NCBI RefSeq assembly: GCF_001953985.1
Contig: NZ_MBEI01000053.1
Location: 124,001-188,000, forward strand
Origin: Mycobacterium colombiense
GTDB lineage: Bacteria; Actinomycetota; Actinomycetes; Mycobacteriales; Mycobacteriaceae
Length of the DNA: 64,000 bases
Direction: 5' to 3'
Part shown: one piece after another, positions 1-9,285 of the stretch
Layout of the letters: every line of letters starts with the position of its first letter
Numbering within the stretch: the first letter of the stretch is position 1
The notes under the pieces: model-generated
What the model was told of the DNA's origin: nothing
Databases searched by the model: none
Seen by the model: the letters and a program-made list of their open reading frames with translations, nothing else
Position numbers and translations under genes: made by a program

Positions 1-996
1 ATCGTGCGCCTGCTTCGCAACCGCATGTCGCTGACCGAGCTCATCCGGCGGTATCCGGAGATCGAGTCCATCGCGATCGACAAGCCATTCATCGTCGTCG
101 GGATGCCGCGCTCCGGCACCACGCATCTGGTGAATCTGATTGCCTCCGACCCACGCCGGCGCGCCCTGCCGTATTGGGAGAGCCAGGATCCCATCCCCGC
201 CCTCGGGCAGGGTCCGGACATCTTCGGGGTCGACCCCCGCTACGCGCGCGCCAAGTCGGAACACGATGCGCTGATGGTGAGCGCCCCCGTGGTGGCCGCC
301 ATGCACGACCGGTTCCCCGAGGCGATCGAGGAGGAGGTGGAGCTCCTCGACCTCGATCTGGCCTCATACGTGCTGGAATGGCATGCGCGCGTGCCCGGCT
401 GGCGCGACTATTACCTGGGTCTCGACCAGACCCGGCACTACGCCTACATGAAGAAGGTGCTGCAGGCGCTGACCTTCCTGCGCGGGCCGCGCACCTGGGT
501 GCTCAAGAGTCCGCAGCACTGCGAGCAGCTCGGCCCGCTGATGGCGACTTTCCCCGATGCCACGGTGGCTTTCACCCACCGCGATCCCGTCGCGGTGATC
601 CAGTCGGCGATCACCATGATGGCGTACTCGGACCGGTTGCGCCGCAACAGCATCGACCCGCAGTGGCTGCTGGACTATTGGGGCGACCGCGTGCACCGAC
701 TGCTCAGCGCCTGCGTGCGTGACCGCGACCTGGTGGCCCCCGAACGCAGCATCGACATCAACTTCCATCAGCTGGGCGGCAACGAGATGCCGGTGCTGCA
801 ACGGCTTTACCAGTGCGCCGGCGTCGCGCTACCGCCCAAGGTGCAGCAACGTTTCCAGCGCTACCTGGACGGCAATCCGCGGGGCAAACACGGCCGCATC
901 CGCTACGAACTACAGCGGCACTTCGGCACCTCCCCCGAGGAACTGCGCGGCCGTTTCGGCTTCTACTTCGACAAGTTTGACGTCCGCCCGGAATGA
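1..996 (+). CDS. Sulfotransferase family protein, 5' end cut by window edge
   Basis: This is a PAPS-dependent sulfotransferase of the broad bacterial family that transfers a sulfuryl group to a hydroxyl or amine acceptor. The 5'-phosphosulfate-binding loop is visible as GMPRSGTTHLVNL about 33 residues from the first possible start. A later segment (TWVLKSPQHCEQL, then FTHRDPVAVIQS) matches the 3'-phosphate-binding strand and helix of these enzymes. Family members usually carry a longer N-terminal region before the loop, and the frame is open to base 1, so the true start probably lies outside the window; a GTG at 4 is the only start inside. It is the first visible gene of an operon with the metallo-beta-lactamase-fold gene at 1011. 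The acceptor is unknown. Confidence 0.85.
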   Translation: MVRLLRNRMSLTELIRRYPEIESIAIDKPFIVVGMPRSGTTHLVNLIASDPRRRALPYWESQDPIPALGQGPDIFGVDPRYARAKSEHDALMVSAPVVAAMHDRFPEAIEEEVELLDLDLASYVLEWHARVPGWRDYYLGLDQTRHYAYMKKVLQALTFLRGPRTWVLKSPQHCEQLGPLMATFPDATVAFTHRDPVAVIQSAITMMAYSDRLRRNSIDPQWLLDYWGDRVHRLLSACVRDRDLVAPERSIDINFHQLGGNEMPVLQRLYQCAGVALPPKVQQRFQRYLDGNPRGKHGRIRYELQRHFGTSPEELRGRFGFYFDKFDVRPE

Positions 997-1010
997 AGGA
1001 GTCACCAGCG

Positions 1011-2249
1011 ATGTCCGAACCTGTCTATCGCAGCAGGCCGGGTGCCGACGCGCTGCGCCCGGCGTCCGCCGAGAAGGCCGAAGAGATCGCCCCGGGGTTG
1101 TGGTGCTCGCCCGGCTTGTCCAACTCGTATCTGCTCACCACCACCGAGGGCCGGGTGATCGTCAACACCGGCATGGGCTTCGAGGGGCCGGTGCATCGCG
1201 CCAACTTCGACGCCGTGGACTCCTCACCGGTGCGCTACATCATCTTCACGCAGGGCCACGTGGATCATGTCGGCGGCCTGGACAGCGTGCGCGATCCCGG
1301 GACGACCGTTGTCGCGCAAGCGAATTGGAAGGCCTGGCGCGACGACAACGATCGGCTGATCCCGTACCGGGCCAACCGCAGCGCCTTCGCCTTCAAGGAC
1401 ACCCTGGCCAGCGGCGTCCAGGCCATCCAGCGGCGCCTGGGAACCACACGGCTGGCCGGCCAGAGCGTGCCCGTCGTCGACATCGACTTCGAGGACACCC
1501 TCCGCCTGGAGGTCGGGGGCCGGCTCATGGAACTGATTTCCGTCCCCGGCGGCGAGACCACCGACTCCTTGGTGATCTGGCTGCCCAAGGAACGAACCTG
1601 TCTGTGCGGGAATACATTCGGGCCCCTGATCGGACACATTCCCAACCTCGTGACCATGCGCGGAGACCGGTATCGGGATGCGTTGACGGCCATCGCATCG
1701 GTCGAGCGGGTCCGTGACCTGCAGGCCGACCTGCTGGTGACCGGCCACTTCGAGCCGATCAGGGGTTCCGAACGCATCAATGCGGAGCTGACCCGGCTGC
1801 GCGACGCGATTCAGTACGTCCACGATCAGACCGTTGCCGGGATGAACGCTGGCAAAGACGTTCGCACCTTGATGCGGGAGATCAGCCTGCCCGCGGAATA
1901 CGAAGTGGGCCAGGGTTACGGCAAAGTCGCGTGGGATGTGCGGGCCGTATGGGAGAACTACTCGGGCTGGTTCCACCACGAATCGACCACCGAGCTGTAC
2001 CCGGTCGCATTCGACTCCGTCGCCCCCGATGTGGTCGAGCTGGCCGGCGCTGACGCGTTGGTGGAGCGGGCCCGGGCACACCTGGCCGCCGATCGTGCCC
2101 TGCAGGCCATCCACCTCGCCGAGCTTGTCCCGGCGGACCATCCGGGGGCTCGCGCCGTGCTGCGGGAAGCGCATGAAAAACTGCTCGCCGGTAGCACGAA
2201 CTTCTGGGAAAGTGCCTGGCTCCGCAATCAGATAGCGAGGAACACATGA
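1011..2249 (+). CDS. Metallo-beta-lactamase-fold hydrolase, alkylsulfatase-like
   Basis: This is a 412-residue MBL-fold hydrolase whose C-terminal third resembles the alkylsulfatase dimerisation domain of SdsA1-type enzymes (GYGKVAWDVRAVWENYSGWF, then a helical tail ending NFWESAWLRNQ). It lacks the extra C-terminal SCP2-like domain of full-length alkylsulfatases. The metal motif is TQGHVDHVGG, so the first His of the usual HxHxDH signature is Gln81, while His83, Asp85 and His86 are kept. The start at 1011 is chosen because AAGGAG (996-1001) lies nine bases upstream; an in-frame ATG at 993 overlaps the previous stop and has no ribosome site. It sits directly behind a sulfotransferase, which suggests sulfate ester turnover (inference). 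Its end overlaps the next gene by four bases. Confidence 0.8.
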   Translation: MSEPVYRSRPGADALRPASAEKAEEIAPGLWCSPGLSNSYLLTTTEGRVIVNTGMGFEGPVHRANFDAVDSSPVRYIIFTQGHVDHVGGLDSVRDPGTTVVAQANWKAWRDDNDRLIPYRANRSAFAFKDTLASGVQAIQRRLGTTRLAGQSVPVVDIDFEDTLRLEVGGRLMELISVPGGETTDSLVIWLPKERTCLCGNTFGPLIGHIPNLVTMRGDRYRDALTAIASVERVRDLQADLLVTGHFEPIRGSERINAELTRLRDAIQYVHDQTVAGMNAGKDVRTLMREISLPAEYEVGQGYGKVAWDVRAVWENYSGWFHHESTTELYPVAFDSVAPDVVELAGADALVERARAHLAADRALQAIHLAELVPADHPGARAVLREAHEKLLAGSTNFWESAWLRNQIARNT

Positions 2250-2728
2250 CGGCATTCGCGCTACGGCCCGAGGACTTTTATCACACCGGCATCATCGTGT
2301 CCGACCTCGACGCGGCGATGGCCCGGCTGACCGCGCTGGCCGGTTACCGGTGGATCACCCCGGTGAGCTACACGTTGCCGTTTCGCACCACGAGCGGAAC
2401 CCAAGAGGTGACTTCGACTTTCGTCTATTCGCTGCAGGCACCGCATATCGAGTTGATCAAGGAGGTACCGGGGACGGCGTGGACGGCGGCCCCCGGCAAC
2501 GCGATTCACCACCTCGGCTACTGGACCGACGATTTGGCCGAGAGCGCGAAGCGATTGGAAGACAATGGCTTCACCTTCGAAGCGACCGCCGACACCGCTC
2601 CGCCGGACCTGGCGCTCTTCGCCTACTACGTCGACGCGGCGGGGACCCGCATCGAGATCGTCGACCGCGCGCTGTTCCCGGACTTTCCGGCCTTCCTGCA
2701 GGCGGCGGCCGGACCGAAAGCGTCATGA
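2246..2728 (+). CDS. VOC (glyoxalase/bleomycin resistance) family protein
   Basis: This 160-residue protein has the vicinal-oxygen-chelate fold pattern. It opens DFYHTGIIVSDLDAAMARL, followed by a second half with the typical metal-ligand strand IHHLGYWTDDL and a terminal GTRIEIVD strand. Such proteins act as dioxygenases, epimerases, lyases or binding proteins, so the reaction cannot be named. The ATG overlaps the stop of the MBL gene (ATGA), indicating translational coupling within the sulfotransferase operon. Confidence 0.85.
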   Translation: MTAFALRPEDFYHTGIIVSDLDAAMARLTALAGYRWITPVSYTLPFRTTSGTQEVTSTFVYSLQAPHIELIKEVPGTAWTAAPGNAIHHLGYWTDDLAESAKRLEDNGFTFEATADTAPPDLALFAYYVDAAGTRIEIVDRALFPDFPAFLQAAAGPKAS

Positions 2729-2741
2729 GGCGGGGCCGCCA

Positions 2742-3713
2742 ATGCTCTTGACGGTGCTGCGCTTCAACTTCGCGTCCCCGCAAGGTGATCCACGCACGCA
2801 GGGCAAGCTCCTGTCGGCGGCGCTCGAGCTGGGGCAGTGGGGGGAGTCCCATGGCATCACGTCCATCAGCGTCGACGAGCATCACGCGACCGGGCACGGA
2901 TGGAGCTGCAATCCGATCATGGCCGCGGCGATGTTCCTGGCCCGGACTTCGACGCTGATCGCGAGTGTCGATTGCGCACTGGGGCCGCTGTGGAACCCGG
3001 TGCGGCTTGCCGAAGACATCGCGCTCGTCGACAACATGAGCCGCGGCCGCCTGCACACCACGGTGGGGTTGGGCTATCGGACGGTCGAATATGACGCCCT
3101 GGGAGCAGATTTCGGCCGGCGCGGTGCGCTGATGGACAGCCTGCTCGAGCGGATGCTGGCCGTCTGGTCCGGCGGCGATCCGGAAAACGCAATCTGCGCG
3201 GGCACCTGGACGCGGCCGCATCCACCCCTGTACGTCGGCGGCGGCGCTCGTGCCACGGCGCGCCGCGCGGCCCGGTTCCGGCTGCCGCTCAGCCTGGCCG
3301 ATCACCTGCCGGACATCGCCGCGTACTACCGCGAGCTGTGTGCCGAGGCCGGCATGTCACCGTTCATCCTGATGCCGGGGCCGATCAATCGCGGAATGAT
3401 CTACCTGCACGAGGATCCGGACCGGGCCTGGGCGGAGCTCGGCGATCACATCCTTTGGGAGGCAGTCACTTACGGCCGATGGTCAACCGACCAGCGTTCG
3501 CTCATGCACCTTCCGGGGGTCCAAACCCTGGACCAGGTCAGGGCGTCGGGGCGATACCGCTTCCTGACTCCCGACCAGCTGATCGCGGAGGTGCGAGACG
3601 CGGACAACTACGGCCCGCTCGTCATGCACCCGCTGGTCGGCGGCATGCCGGTCGACGAAGCGTGGAAGTCGGTCCAATTGCTCACCGACAAAGTCCTGCC
3701 CGCGCTCGCCTGA
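2742..3713 (+). CDS. LLM class flavin-dependent oxidoreductase
   Basis: This is a 323-residue luciferase-like monooxygenase-fold protein of the FMN/F420-dependent kind. It starts MLLTVLRFNFASP and shows the family's EHH segment (SVDEHHATG), the strand ALGPLWNPVRLAEDIALVDNMSRGRL and the GLGYRTVEYDALG loop. The open frame extends further upstream, but that part overlaps the VOC gene in another frame; the ATG at 2742 is the first compatible with family length. It is probably the last gene of the four-gene operon starting with the sulfotransferase. The substrate is unknown. Confidence 0.82.
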   Translation: MLLTVLRFNFASPQGDPRTQGKLLSAALELGQWGESHGITSISVDEHHATGHGWSCNPIMAAAMFLARTSTLIASVDCALGPLWNPVRLAEDIALVDNMSRGRLHTTVGLGYRTVEYDALGADFGRRGALMDSLLERMLAVWSGGDPENAICAGTWTRPHPPLYVGGGARATARRAARFRLPLSLADHLPDIAAYYRELCAEAGMSPFILMPGPINRGMIYLHEDPDRAWAELGDHILWEAVTYGRWSTDQRSLMHLPGVQTLDQVRASGRYRFLTPDQLIAEVRDADNYGPLVMHPLVGGMPVDEAWKSVQLLTDKVLPALA

Positions 3714-3797
3714 CCTCGAATTCTCTACTCCCGATTGCGCACTCAAATAGCGGGTACGCGAGCGGAATCCGAGTTGGGATACCAAGTGGAAGATCTG

Positions 3798-4010
3798 ATG
3801 AGGTGTGAGGTCAAAAGGGCAATCGCGATTCTCGGCGGCGCCGCCGCGCTGACTGTTGCAGTCGGTTGCGGTGCCGCCCCGGGCGCGTCGGCCAGCAACG
3901 ACCCAGCGGCGCCACCGTCGCCCACTTCGTCCAGCCCGGCACCACCGCCCCCACCACCGGCACCCGTCCCCGGGGGAACCTACGGCAGCGGCGGAACGGG
4001 CAGCGGCTGA
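3798..4010 (+). CDS. Small proline-rich lipoprotein
   Basis: This 70-residue protein has a short basic N-terminus, a hydrophobic stretch (AIAILGGAAALTVAV) and a lipobox-like AVGC. It therefore looks exported and lipid-anchored at the Cys. The mature part is almost wholly Ala/Pro/Ser (a PPPPPP run) and ends in a Gly/Ser tail, so it is likely a flexible cell-envelope tether. The ATG at 3798 has GGAAG seven to ten bases upstream; the frame is open further upstream, but that would add a non-signal N-terminus. It ends one base before the stop codon of the convergent P450. No enzymatic domain is visible. Confidence 0.6.
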   Translation: MRCEVKRAIAILGGAAALTVAVGCGAAPGASASNDPAAPPSPTSSSPAPPPPPPAPVPGGTYGSGGTGSG

Positions 4011-5258
4011 TCAGGCGTCGAACGCGATCGGCAACGAAGTGGGCCCGCTGATGCCGGCGGGCGGCTTCCACGGCGCCGGCCCGACGCGTCTGGCGTTGGG
4101 CATTCGGCGGGTGATCACCCGCAGGGCTTCGACGAGTTCGATTCTGGCGAGGTGCGCACCGAGGCAGTGGTGCACCCCGCCGCCGAAGGTCAGCATGGAC
4201 GCCGGACCTTTTCGGGTGATGTCGAGCCGATCGGGGTCCGCATAGACCGCGGGATCGCGATTGGCGGCCGCCGTGTTGGCCAAGGCATAGGCCCCTGCCG
4301 GAATCAGGACACTGGCGAGCTCGACGTCGGTTGTCGCGACGCGAAGCGCGGCGAAGATGATTGGTGAGTGGCGCATGAGTTCCTCGATCGCGTTCGGTGC
4401 GAGTTCGGGATGTTCGGCCAACAATGCCCACTGGTCCGGATGATCGGATAACACCTGGACCGCGGCGGCCAGCTGGTTGCGTGTGGTGTCGGTGCCGGCG
4501 TTGAGCAGGATCGCGACGAGGTTGACCAACTCGTCGTGGGTCAGCCGCTCGCCGTCTTCTTCGACGCGGATGAGCTCTGAGATCAGGTCGTCACCCAGCG
4601 AGTGGCGGCGGCGGGCGATCAAGTCCTCGAGGTAGGCGTCGAGCTGCTCCCATGCGCCCAGGATGGCGGATTCTTCAGCGGCGACGTTGCAGCCGAAGGC
4701 TTTACTTAGGTCATCGGCCCAGCGGGCGAACAGTTGCCAGTCCTGCGCCGGAGCGCCCACCAGCGCGCAGATGATCGGGACCGGGTAAGGCCTGGAGATG
4801 TCGCGGACGAAGTCGCAGTGGCCCGACGCGCTGTGCCGATCCACCAACTCGGTGATCACGTCGGCGCATGCGGTGCGCATCCGCTCGGCGGCCCGCGGGG
4901 TGAAGGCGCGTGATACCAGCCGCCGCAGGCGCTGATGCTGGTCCGCGTCGACGGACATGATTGTCTGGCAAACCTTGTCCCACACCGGCCCCGAGTTGAT
5001 CCCCTGCACCACCAGGCTGATGCCGCGTGGCATGGCGAAGCGCGGATCGCGCAACACGGTGCGCACCAGGCCGTAGTCGAGCAGTTCGGGACCGTACGGG
5101 CCCAGCGCGATGGGCGCCTGCCGGTGGGCGTCTCGGATGATGCGGTGCGCTTCGTCGGGATCGTCCGATCCCTGATAAGCGAAGGTCGGCCAGGCCGTTT
5201 CAAAGATGACGTTGGTACTCATGACGTCGACTATCGATTTGTCCTGGTGCCATTCCAT
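4011..5258 (-). CDS. Cytochrome P450
   Basis: This soluble bacterial P450 of about 415 residues carries the I-helix oxygen-activation motif NAGTDTTRNQ, the K-helix ExxR (EELMRHSP) and the haem-binding loop FGGGVHHCLGAHLAR with the proximal Cys. It would need ferredoxin and a ferredoxin reductase, neither of which is adjacent. Two starts are possible: ATG at 5258 and an in-frame ATG at 5222 giving MSTNVIFETAW; neither has a strong ribosome site. It is divergent from the large LuxR-type regulator beginning near 5351 and may be its target (inference). The substrate and CYP family are not assigned. Confidence 0.92.
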   Translation of the reverse strand: MEWHQDKSIVDVMSTNVIFETAWPTFAYQGSDDPDEAHRIIRDAHRQAPIALGPYGPELLDYGLVRTVLRDPRFAMPRGISLVVQGINSGPVWDKVCQTIMSVDADQHQRLRRLVSRAFTPRAAERMRTACADVITELVDRHSASGHCDFVRDISRPYPVPIICALVGAPAQDWQLFARWADDLSKAFGCNVAAEESAILGAWEQLDAYLEDLIARRRHSLGDDLISELIRVEEDGERLTHDELVNLVAILLNAGTDTTRNQLAAAVQVLSDHPDQWALLAEHPELAPNAIEELMRHSPIIFAALRVATTDVELASVLIPAGAYALANTAAANRDPAVYADPDRLDITRKGPASMLTFGGGVHHCLGAHLARIELVEALRVITRRMPNARRVGPAPWKPPAGISGPTSLPIAFDA

Positions 5259-5350
5259 CGGGCGAAGTGCCTAAATACGATCCGGCCTTCCGACGACTAT
5301 TAGCAATTTTGCTGATGTTTTGCGGTCCGCGTCACTGGATGCTGGCTAGC

Positions 5351-8300
5351 ATGAGCGAAACTGACTGGAGCGACCTGGCCGTGAGCGAGCTGCCGACCGG
5401 AACCGTGACGTTGCTGTTGGCCGACGTCGAGGGCTCCACGCGGCTGTGGGAGACCCAGCCGGACGAAATGACCGTTGCTGTCGCACGCCTTGACCAGATA
5501 CTGGCGGACGTGGTCGCGGCCCACGACGGAGTTCGCCCGGTCGAGCAGGGGGAAGGCGACAGCTTCGTGGTCGCATTTGCTCGCGCCTCCGACGCGGTGG
5601 CCTGCGCCCTCGATCTGCAGCGAGCCCCGCTGGCGCCGATCCGGCTGCGGATCGGGATTAACACCGGCGAGGTGCGCCTACGCGATGAGGGCAACTACAT
5701 CGGTCCGACGATCAATCGCACCGCCAGGCTGCGCGATCTCGCCCACGGCGGGCAGACCGTGCTCTCCGGGCCTACGCAAGATTTGGTGATCGACGCGCTT
5801 CCCGACGCTTCGTCGCTCACCGATCTGGGCACGCATCCGCTGCGGGATCTGCCCCGCCCGGAGCGGGTGGCGCAGCTGTGCCACCCTGATCTGCGCAACG
5901 ATTTCCCACCGCTGCGTACGGCGAAAGCAGTTGCCCCGCATAATCTTCCGGTCGGGCTGACGAATTTCATTGGGCGCCAAACCGAAATCGGGGCCCTCCG
6001 TGAGGTGCTCGCCACCAACCGTCTGGTCACCCTGACCGGCGCCGGCGGAGCGGGTAAGACACGCCTGGCCGTGCACGTTGCCGCCGAACTGGCGGGCGAC
6101 TTCCGCGACGGTGTCCGCTATGTGGACTTGGCGCCGGTCACCCATCCGGACGTAGTGCAGGTCACCGCGGCCCGCGCACTAGGGCTGGCCGACCAGCCGG
6201 GTCGGTCCACCATCGATACGCTGCAGCAGCATCTTCGCGACCGCAACATGCTGCTGGTGCTCGACAACTGTGAACATCTGCTCGACGCGTCCGCCGCGTT
6301 GGTTGCTGCGCTGGTCGGTGCCGCACCGACGCTGACCGTGCTCGCCACCACCCGCGAACCGCTGGGCGTGGCTGGCGAAGCGACGTGGCAAGTGCCGTCG
6401 TTGTCGCTGGACGACGAAGCCGTCGAATTATTCGCCGACCGAGCACGATTGGCCAAGGCGGGGTTTGTCATCACCGACGACACCGCGGCTGTCGTGGCCG
6501 AGATTTGCCGACGCCTCGACGGAATGCCGCTTGCGATCGAGCTTGCCGCCGCACGGGTGCGCTCGCTGTCTCTGAACGAGATCGTCGACAGCTTGCACGA
6601 TCGCTTTCGGCTGCTGACCGGTGGTTCACGCACGGCGGTGCGCCGCCAGCAAACCCTGCGGGCCTCGGTGGATTGGTCGCACGCACTGCTGACCGATACC
6701 GAACGAATAATGTTCCGTCGGCTGGCGGTATTTCTCGGTGGATTCGATTTCGATGCCGCCCAGGCGGTCACCGGCGCCGACGGGGTGGAGCGCTACCAGG
6801 TGTTAGACCAGCTGAGCTTACTGGTTGATAAGTCTCTGGTGATCACGGAAAACACCGGCGGCACAACGAGATACCGACTACTCGAGACGGTCCGCCAGTA
6901 CGCACTGGAGAAGCTGGGTGAATCCGGTGAAGCCGACCTTGTGCGATCTCGCCACCGTGATTACTACACGGCGATGGCGGCCGTGCTGGACGTGCCCGCG
7001 CGGAGTGACCACGAACAACGCATCGACCAGGCCGAGATCGAGATCGACAATCTCCACGCCGCATTCGCCTGGAGCCGGGAAAATTCCGACATCGAGCAGG
7101 CGCTGGCGTTGCCCTCGTCGTTGCAACCGCTGTGGTTGGCACGGGGTCGCATCCGCGAAGGGTGGGCCTGGTTCGACGCGGCTCTTGGAGATCTCGACGC
7201 GGGAAAGTTGGAAGTGACGGCCGCGGTGCACGCGCGGGCGCTCGTCGACAAAACGCTGTTATCCATCTGGATCGGCGATCCGAATATCAAGGATGAGGCA
7301 GAGCGAGCACTCGCGCTGACTCGACAAGTCGACGATCCGGCTCTGCTGGCCCGCGCGCTGAATGCTTGTGGCTTTGCCGCCGGGCAGAATTCGGAGCCGG
7401 CTGGACCGTTCTTCGCAGAAGCAAGCAGTCTGGCCAGGGAATCGGGCGACAAGTGGCAACTGTCCCAGATCCTGTCGTGGCAGGCATACGCGGCGATCAG
7501 CGTCGGTGACCCGACCGCCGCGTGCGTGGCCGCAGAGGAAGGCCGCGACATCGCCGATGCAATCGGTGATCGGCTCGACTCGCGCCAGTGTCGCTACTGG
7601 CTCGCGAATGCGCAGCTATACCGGGGTGATCCGGCAGGGGCGGCGCCACACTTCCGTGCGATCGCCGACGAGGCCGAGGTAGCCCGTGACCTGATCTACA
7701 TGGTCTACGGCCTGGCCGGCGAGTGCTACGCGCTGGCATGGCATGGTGATGTGCACGCGGCCCGGCGCGTGATCTACGTGGCGCTCGAGCCCGCCTCGGA
7801 GCTCGGAGGATTCATTGGGGGTCTTGCGTACTCGGCGTTGGGACTCATGGCTCTGGCAGCGGCGGACGTTGTGCTTGCGCAGGATGCTTGCGGGGCCGCC
7901 TGGCGGGAGCTGGGTATCCGGCCGGCAATGGCGTCGGTCCAGCGGGCCTATAACGCCCAGGCCGCACTGGCCGCGGGGGATGCGGACGCCGCCGCCCGCT
8001 GGGCCGACGACGCGGTATCGATGGCCGCGGGCTGGCACCTGGCGGTGGCCCTCACAACACGCGCCCGAGTGGCGATCGCCCAGAGCAACCTGGAACAGGC
8101 CGAGCGTGATGCTCATGACGCCCTTGCCCGCAGCGCCGAAGTCCAGTCTTACCTGGGTATTTCAGACACGCTGGAGTGCCTTGCCGTACTGGTCGTCAAC
8201 AATGACCAGCAACGAGCGGCGCGGCTCTTCGGCGCAGTGGATGCTATCCGGCAACGCAATGGGATGGGGCGGTTCAAAATCTACGAGGCCGACTACCAGA

Positions 8301-8629
8301 GTTCGGTGGCCGAGCTCCGAGATGCCATGGTTCAGCAAGACTTTGACGCCGCCTGGGGCGAAGGAGCCGCGCTGTCCATCGACGAGGCGATCGCCTACGC
8401 CCGGCGTGGCCGAGGCGAGCGGAAACGCCCGTCCAGGGGTTGGGACTCACTGACACCTGCAGAGCTCGATGTCGTGCGCCTCGTCTGTGAAGGGTTGGGC
8501 AACAAGGACATTGCCGCGCGACTCTTCGTCTCCCCTAAGACCGTGCAAGCGCACCTCACTCACGTGTACACCAAACTGGGGCTCACTTCGCGCGTTCAGC
8601 TTGCACAGGAGGCGGCTCGCCGGGGATGA
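5351..8629 (+). CDS. Adenylate cyclase / STAND ATPase / LuxR-type regulator
   Basis: This is a multidomain signalling regulator of about 1,092 residues, like M. tuberculosis Rv0386, Rv1358 and Rv2488c. Residues 16-160 form a class III nucleotide cyclase domain (TLLLADVEGSTRLWE). Metal Asp residues 25 and 70 are present, but the substrate-specifying pair is Gln66 and Asn115, as reported for Rv0386 (Gln57/Asn106). An AAA/NB-ARC-like ATPase follows, with P-loop GAGGAGKT and Walker B LLVLDNCEHLL. A long helical TPR-like region comes next, and the last 65 residues form a LuxR helix-turn-helix (LTPAELDVVRLVCEGLGNKDIAARLF). The ATG at 5351 (MSETDW) fits the family; the frame is open back to 5267. 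Its last 47 bases overlap the convergent GntR gene. Confidence 0.9.
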   Translation: MSETDWSDLAVSELPTGTVTLLLADVEGSTRLWETQPDEMTVAVARLDQILADVVAAHDGVRPVEQGEGDSFVVAFARASDAVACALDLQRAPLAPIRLRIGINTGEVRLRDEGNYIGPTINRTARLRDLAHGGQTVLSGPTQDLVIDALPDASSLTDLGTHPLRDLPRPERVAQLCHPDLRNDFPPLRTAKAVAPHNLPVGLTNFIGRQTEIGALREVLATNRLVTLTGAGGAGKTRLAVHVAAELAGDFRDGVRYVDLAPVTHPDVVQVTAARALGLADQPGRSTIDTLQQHLRDRNMLLVLDNCEHLLDASAALVAALVGAAPTLTVLATTREPLGVAGEATWQVPSLSLDDEAVELFADRARLAKAGFVITDDTAAVVAEICRRLDGMPLAIELAAARVRSLSLNEIVDSLHDRFRLLTGGSRTAVRRQQTLRASVDWSHALLTDTERIMFRRLAVFLGGFDFDAAQAVTGADGVERYQVLDQLSLLVDKSLVITENTGGTTRYRLLETVRQYALEKLGESGEADLVRSRHRDYYTAMAAVLDVPARSDHEQRIDQAEIEIDNLHAAFAWSRENSDIEQALALPSSLQPLWLARGRIREGWAWFDAALGDLDAGKLEVTAAVHARALVDKTLLSIWIGDPNIKDEAERALALTRQVDDPALLARALNACGFAAGQNSEPAGPFFAEASSLARESGDKWQLSQILSWQAYAAISVGDPTAACVAAEEGRDIADAIGDRLDSRQCRYWLANAQLYRGDPAGAAPHFRAIADEAEVARDLIYMVYGLAGECYALAWHGDVHAARRVIYVALEPASELGGFIGGLAYSALGLMALAAADVVLAQDACGAAWRELGIRPAMASVQRAYNAQAALAAGDADAAARWADDAVSMAAGWHLAVALTTRARVAIAQSNLEQAERDAHDALARSAEVQSYLGISDTLECLAVLVVNNDQQRAARLFGAVDAIRQRNGMGRFKIYEADYQSSVAELRDAMVQQDFDAAWGEGAALSIDEAIAYARRGRGERKRPSRGWDSLTPAELDVVRLVCEGLGNKDIAARLFVSPKTVQAHLTHVYTKLGLTSRVQLAQEAARRG

Positions 8630-9272
8630 CCGCGCGCTGCTCCAGCCAGTCGGCCAGCGAGCGCCCCGCGTCCAGCACATGTCGTTCGGCGATGGTGCGC
8701 GCCCGCTCGCCGTCTTTGTCGCCGAGGGCGTCCAGCAGTTCCTGGTGTTCGTCGAGCGAGTGCTTCTCGTGCTCGGGGAACAAGGTGAGGAAATTGCTCG
8801 GCACCACCCGGGCGGCCTGCTTGATCTGATTCAACAGCCGCGGGGAGTGCGCGGCACGGTGGATCATCTGGTGGAAGTGCCAGTTGGCCTCGCCGATGCT
8901 GTCGTCGCCGGACCGTGCGACGACGTCGGCCGCGAGTTCGCGCAGAGTCTCGAGTTCTGCTGCCTCGATCCGCCCGGCGGCCCACGCCGCCGCCTGCCCG
9001 GTTAGCACACCGAGAATGGTGAAGCTGTCCAGCACGTCGTCCGGGCTGATGCCGAGCACCGTCACGCCGCTGCGCGGGGCGACTTGGACCAGCCCTTCGA
9101 AGGACAGCTCCAGCAGCGCCTCTCGCACCGGCGTGCGGCTGGTCGCGAATTCCTCGGTGATGGCGTCGAGGTCGACACGTGATCCGGCGGGCAGCGCGCC
9201 GGTGAGAATCCGGTCGCGCAACTCGCGCGCGGCGCGCTCGCGGACCGTTCCGGAGATGTCGATGCCTACCAC
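8583..9272 (-). CDS. GntR-family regulator (FadR/FCD subfamily)
   Basis: This 229-residue repressor-type protein has an N-terminal winged helix (LRDRILTGALPAGSRVDLD, then TSRTPVREALLELSFEGLV) and a C-terminal all-helical FCD ligand domain with His residues of the usual metal-site pattern (NWHFHQMIHRAAHS). FCD regulators usually sense carboxylic acids. The start is GTG at 9272. It is transcribed away from the flavin monooxygenase gene at 9341, and the 68 bases between hold two inverted repeats, so it most likely controls that operon and itself. Its 3' end overlaps the end of the LuxR-type gene by 47 bases, tail to tail. Confidence 0.9.
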   Translation of the reverse strand: MVGIDISGTVRERAARELRDRILTGALPAGSRVDLDAITEEFATSRTPVREALLELSFEGLVQVAPRSGVTVLGISPDDVLDSFTILGVLTGQAAAWAAGRIEAAELETLRELAADVVARSGDDSIGEANWHFHQMIHRAAHSPRLLNQIKQAARVVPSNFLTLFPEHEKHSLDEHQELLDALGDKDGERARTIAERHVLDAGRSLADWLEQRAVIPGEPPPVQAERAK

Positions 9273-9285
9273 CTGCGCAGAATAC

